The translations under genes were made by a program, and so were the position numbers. A stretch of DNA of 64,000 nucleotides from CAWIXB01 sp963839955 (GTDB lineage Bacteria > Actinomycetota > Actinomycetes > JACCUZ01). The notes under the pieces are model-generated. The model did no database searches. It saw only the letters and a list, made by a program, of their open reading frames with translations, and was not told the DNA's origin. Below are positions 62,300-64,000 of this stretch, one piece after another. How positions within the stretch are numbered: the first letter of the stretch is position 1; every line of letters begins with the position of its first letter. Location of the stretch: NCBI GenBank assembly GCA_963839955.1, contig CAWIXB010000001.1:3038001-3102000 (forward strand), written 5' to 3'.

Positions 62300-64000
62300 C
62301 TACGCCGTGGCTGTGCCGGCGGCTCGCGCGATCAGGTCTGTGACTGTGTCACCTGGTTGCAGTTCCGCCAGCCCGATCGTGACCGAACCTCGCGCGGAGG
62401 ATTGCCGGAGAGCCCAATTGATGGGCTCGAGCATGGCGCTCACGTCGACCCTGGTCATCCCCGAGATCACGCAGATGAACTCGTGGTCCCCGCAGCGAAT
62501 GATCAGGTCGTAGGAGCGCATCGTCGCCTTGAGAATGCCGGCGACTTCGATCAGCACCCTGTCGACGGCGGCCTGGCCAGCCGATCCGTCGACGTCGACG
62601 TCGACGTCGACGTCGACGTTGAGGAATGCCAGCACGAGACGCTGTTCTGTGCGACTCGCTCTCACAATCTCACGTGCCAGCTCAACGAGGCCCGCGCCCC
62701 GCAGGTACACACCCGTCACTGGGTCGATGGCGGTGTACTCCCGCGTCCGCTCCGAGGCCCCGCGGTCGGCGTGGGCGATGTTGCGATCGAGTTCGGCGTA
62801 GGAGCGATCGCTGGCTCCGGCACCACGGTCGGCAAGGGCGACCTGGCGATCGTGTTCGGCGTGGGACCGTTCGTTGGCCCCGGTTCCGCGGTCGGTCAGT
62901 GCCGTGTCGCGATCCAGCTCGGCCTGAGTGCGTTCAGTGGCGCCGGCTCGACGGTCTCGTGACGCTCGCCTCCGGTCGGAGGCCGCGGCAACGCGCTTGG
63001 CCAAGGCTTGGCCCTCGACTCCGTCCGTCGCGTCGACGGCCCGCGTACTCGCCTCGGACTCCTCGGCCGGGTGGTCGCGATCGTCGCTGTCCTGGTCCCG
63101 CTGGTCCGCCACCTGGTCGCGGTGGTCGCCCACCTGGTCGCGTTGGTCGCCGGCCTGGTCCCGGTTGTCGCTGGCCTGGTCCCGCTGGTCGCTCGCCTGG
63201 TCCCGCTCGTCGCTCGCCTGGTCTCGCTGGTCGCCTGCCTCGTCGCGCCGGTCGCCTGCCTCGTCGCGCCGCTCGGCGGCCTCGTCGCGCCGTTGGGCGG
63301 CTTGGTCTCGCTGGTCTGCTGCCTGGTCGCGCTCGTCGCCCGTCTGGTCGCGTCTGCCACCCGCGGAGTCTCGCGCGTCGGCAACCGAGGGCAGCTCGCC
63401 GTCCGCGGGTGAGGACCTCTGCATGGCAATGATCTTGCCGATGGCGGAGCCATCGACGGGTCTCGCGAGAAGGTAGCCCTGACCCATCACGCCTCGCTCC
63501 GCGAGGTACTCGAGTTGCAGTTCGGTTTCGATGCCCTCGGCGATACAGGTCATGCCGAAGTTCTTGGCGAGCGCGATCACACCGGCCACGATGGCCATGG
63601 CGCCGTGATCGTGGGGAATGCCCTCGACGAACGTGCGGTCGATCTTCAGGGTGGAGGCAGGCATGTCCCGTAGGTACGACAGCGACGCGTAACCCGTGCC
63701 GAAGTCGTCGATCGCCAGGTTGATCCCGGCGTTGCGCAGGTCTCGCAGCTGCTCTATCCCAGGGGAACCGCTCTTGAGCAGGACGGATTCCGTGAGCTCC
63801 AGTGACAGCGCGCCGGGGGGAACACCTGCCATGTCGATGGCCGCGAGAACATCGTCGTGGAAGTCGGGTCTGACCAGCTGGACTGCCGACACGTTCACAG
63901 CGACCGGCACCAGGATGCCGTGGTCCTCCTGCCACTGGGCAACTTGACGGGCGGCGATATGCAGGACGCGGCGCCCGATGTCGACGATCAGCCCCGACGC
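62300..64000 (-). CDS. EAL phosphodiesterase-like protein with repeat region and degenerate GGDEF (5' end off window)
   Basis: The gene enters from the right edge; 566 residues are visible. An EAL domain comes first: ASGLIVDIGRRVLHIAARQV at the edge, VAVNVSAVQL, LAIDDFGTGYASLSYL, LKIDRTFVEGIP, CIAEGIETELQLEYLAERGV and GQGYLLARPV. Its metal-binding Asp and Glu look intact, but the EAL motif itself is outside. Next are 14 seven-residue RDQAxDQ units, a spacer, three 21-residue units, then a GGDEF-like domain with DPVTGVYLRGAGL and LVLAFLNVDVDVDVDVDG. The GGDEF signature reads RCGDHEF, so cyclase activity is unlikely. Probable c-di-GMP phosphodiesterase or receptor; sensory input unknown. Confidence 0.85.
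   Translation of the reverse strand, partial: ASGLIVDIGRRVLHIAARQVAQWQEDHGILVPVAVNVSAVQLVRPDFHDDVLAAIDMAGVPPGALSLELTESVLLKSGSPGIEQLRDLRNAGINLAIDDFGTGYASLSYLRDMPASTLKIDRTFVEGIPHDHGAMAIVAGVIALAKNFGMTCIAEGIETELQLEYLAERGVMGQGYLLARPVDGSAIGKIIAMQRSSPADGELPSVADARDSAGGRRDQTGDERDQAADQRDQAAQRRDEAAERRDEAGDRRDEAGDQRDQASDERDQASDQRDQASDNRDQAGDQRDQVGDHRDQVADQRDQDSDDRDHPAEESEASTRAVDATDGVEGQALAKRVAAASDRRRASRDRRAGATERTQAELDRDTALTDRGTGANERSHAEHDRQVALADRGAGASDRSYAELDRNIAHADRGASERTREYTAIDPVTGVYLRGAGLVELAREIVRASRTEQRLVLAFLNVDVDVDVDVDGSAGQAAVDRVLIEVAGILKATMRSYDLIIRCGDHEFICVISGMTRVDVSAMLEPINWALRQSSARGSVTIGLAELQPGDTVTDLIARAAGTATA
62588..62617. repeat. GTCGAC hexanucleotide microsatellite in GGDEF-like domain
   Basis: Five perfect tandem GTCGAC units, encoding (Val-Asp)5 on the minus strand, fall where GGDEF domains carry the metal-binding DVDG strand. 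Slippage would add or remove two residues without a frameshift. Confidence 0.85.
62756..62944. repeat. Three 63-bp coding repeats
   Basis: On the minus strand three 21-residue units are read: GATERTQAELDRDTALTDRG-T, GANERSHAEHDRQVALADRG-A and GASDRSYAELDRNIAHADRG-A. Charged and Ala-rich, probably helical. Confidence 0.8.
63059..63352. repeat. Fourteen 21-bp coding repeats (RDQAxDQ)
   Basis: Fourteen consecutive 7-residue units of the type RDQASDQ or RDEAGDR encode about 98 residues of alternating acidic and basic charge. Units are degenerate at the DNA level, so this is an old, selected repeat. Probably an extended helix or coiled coil linking the EAL and GGDEF-like domains. Confidence 0.9.

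Noticed and set aside
63059..63352. CRISPR-like array of 21-bp repeats
   Set aside because: Units are contiguous without spacers, degenerate, and read in one frame as RDQAxDQ heptads within a continuous gene.

Overview
The window is GC-rich and densely coded, with many GTG and some TTG starts, and reads as the chromosome of an actinomycete. The gene families and order (biotin-dependent acyl-CoA carboxylase next to Maf, LpdA-type flavoprotein, DUF222/HNH protein with an actinobacterial SOS box, PerM/DUF6350, DUF3017, BmpA-type nucleoside transporter) point to Propionibacteriales, perhaps Nocardioidaceae. That placement comes from remembered gene content, not from a search. I see no rRNA, tRNA, CRISPR array, insertion sequence or prophage. 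No gene-free stretch exceeds 300 bases; the longest gaps are 51715-51927, 55281-55464, 54212-54389 and 48847-48998.

Positions 1-8100: end of maf, acyl-CoA carboxylase alpha subunit, a Gly-rich membrane protein, an LpdA-like flavoprotein, a GGCT-like protein, a small unknown, a GH51 arabinofuranosidase and a convergent LacI-type regulator. Positions 8100-33000 are dominated by nucleoside uptake and breakdown. PunA and a phosphohexomutase-like enzyme (likely phosphopentomutase) are coupled. DeoC is followed by an aldehyde dehydrogenase and a truncated, probably non-catalytic second one. Adenosine deaminase stands alone. A tightly overlapped operon on the minus strand encodes lipoprotein, ATPase, two permeases, cytidine deaminase and thymidine phosphorylase. 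Together these import nucleosides, deaminate and phosphorolyse them, and convert deoxyribose to glyceraldehyde 3-phosphate plus acetaldehyde, with the dehydrogenase positioned to oxidise the acetaldehyde. Interspersed are a secreted phosphodiester glycosidase, a DksA-like zinc protein, two cupins, a Tat-exported PhoX-like protein and a frameshifted SOS-controlled HNH endonuclease.

Positions 33000-64000: split acyl-CoA mutase (large subunit at 33 kb, B12-binding subunit at 54 kb), D,D-carboxypeptidase, BrkB, trpS, a CNNM/CBS protein, galT-galK, central metabolism (icd, mdh, sucCD), one-carbon and purine genes (folD, purH, purN), PerM, hydrolases, an M23 peptidase, UvrD/PcrA helicase, a secreted M15-like protein with three C-terminal repeats, a PIG-L deacetylase, and at the edge an EAL protein carrying long RDQA-type repeats and a degenerate GGDEF domain.

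Two expression themes recur. First, at least eight genes have a TANNNT hexamer 6-8 nt before the start codon and little or no Shine-Dalgarno, which fits leaderless transcription. Second, two genes (LacI-type regulator and nucleoside ABC ATPase) appear to start at ATC six bases after a strong Shine-Dalgarno, with no usable ATG/GTG/TTG at the expected N-terminus.
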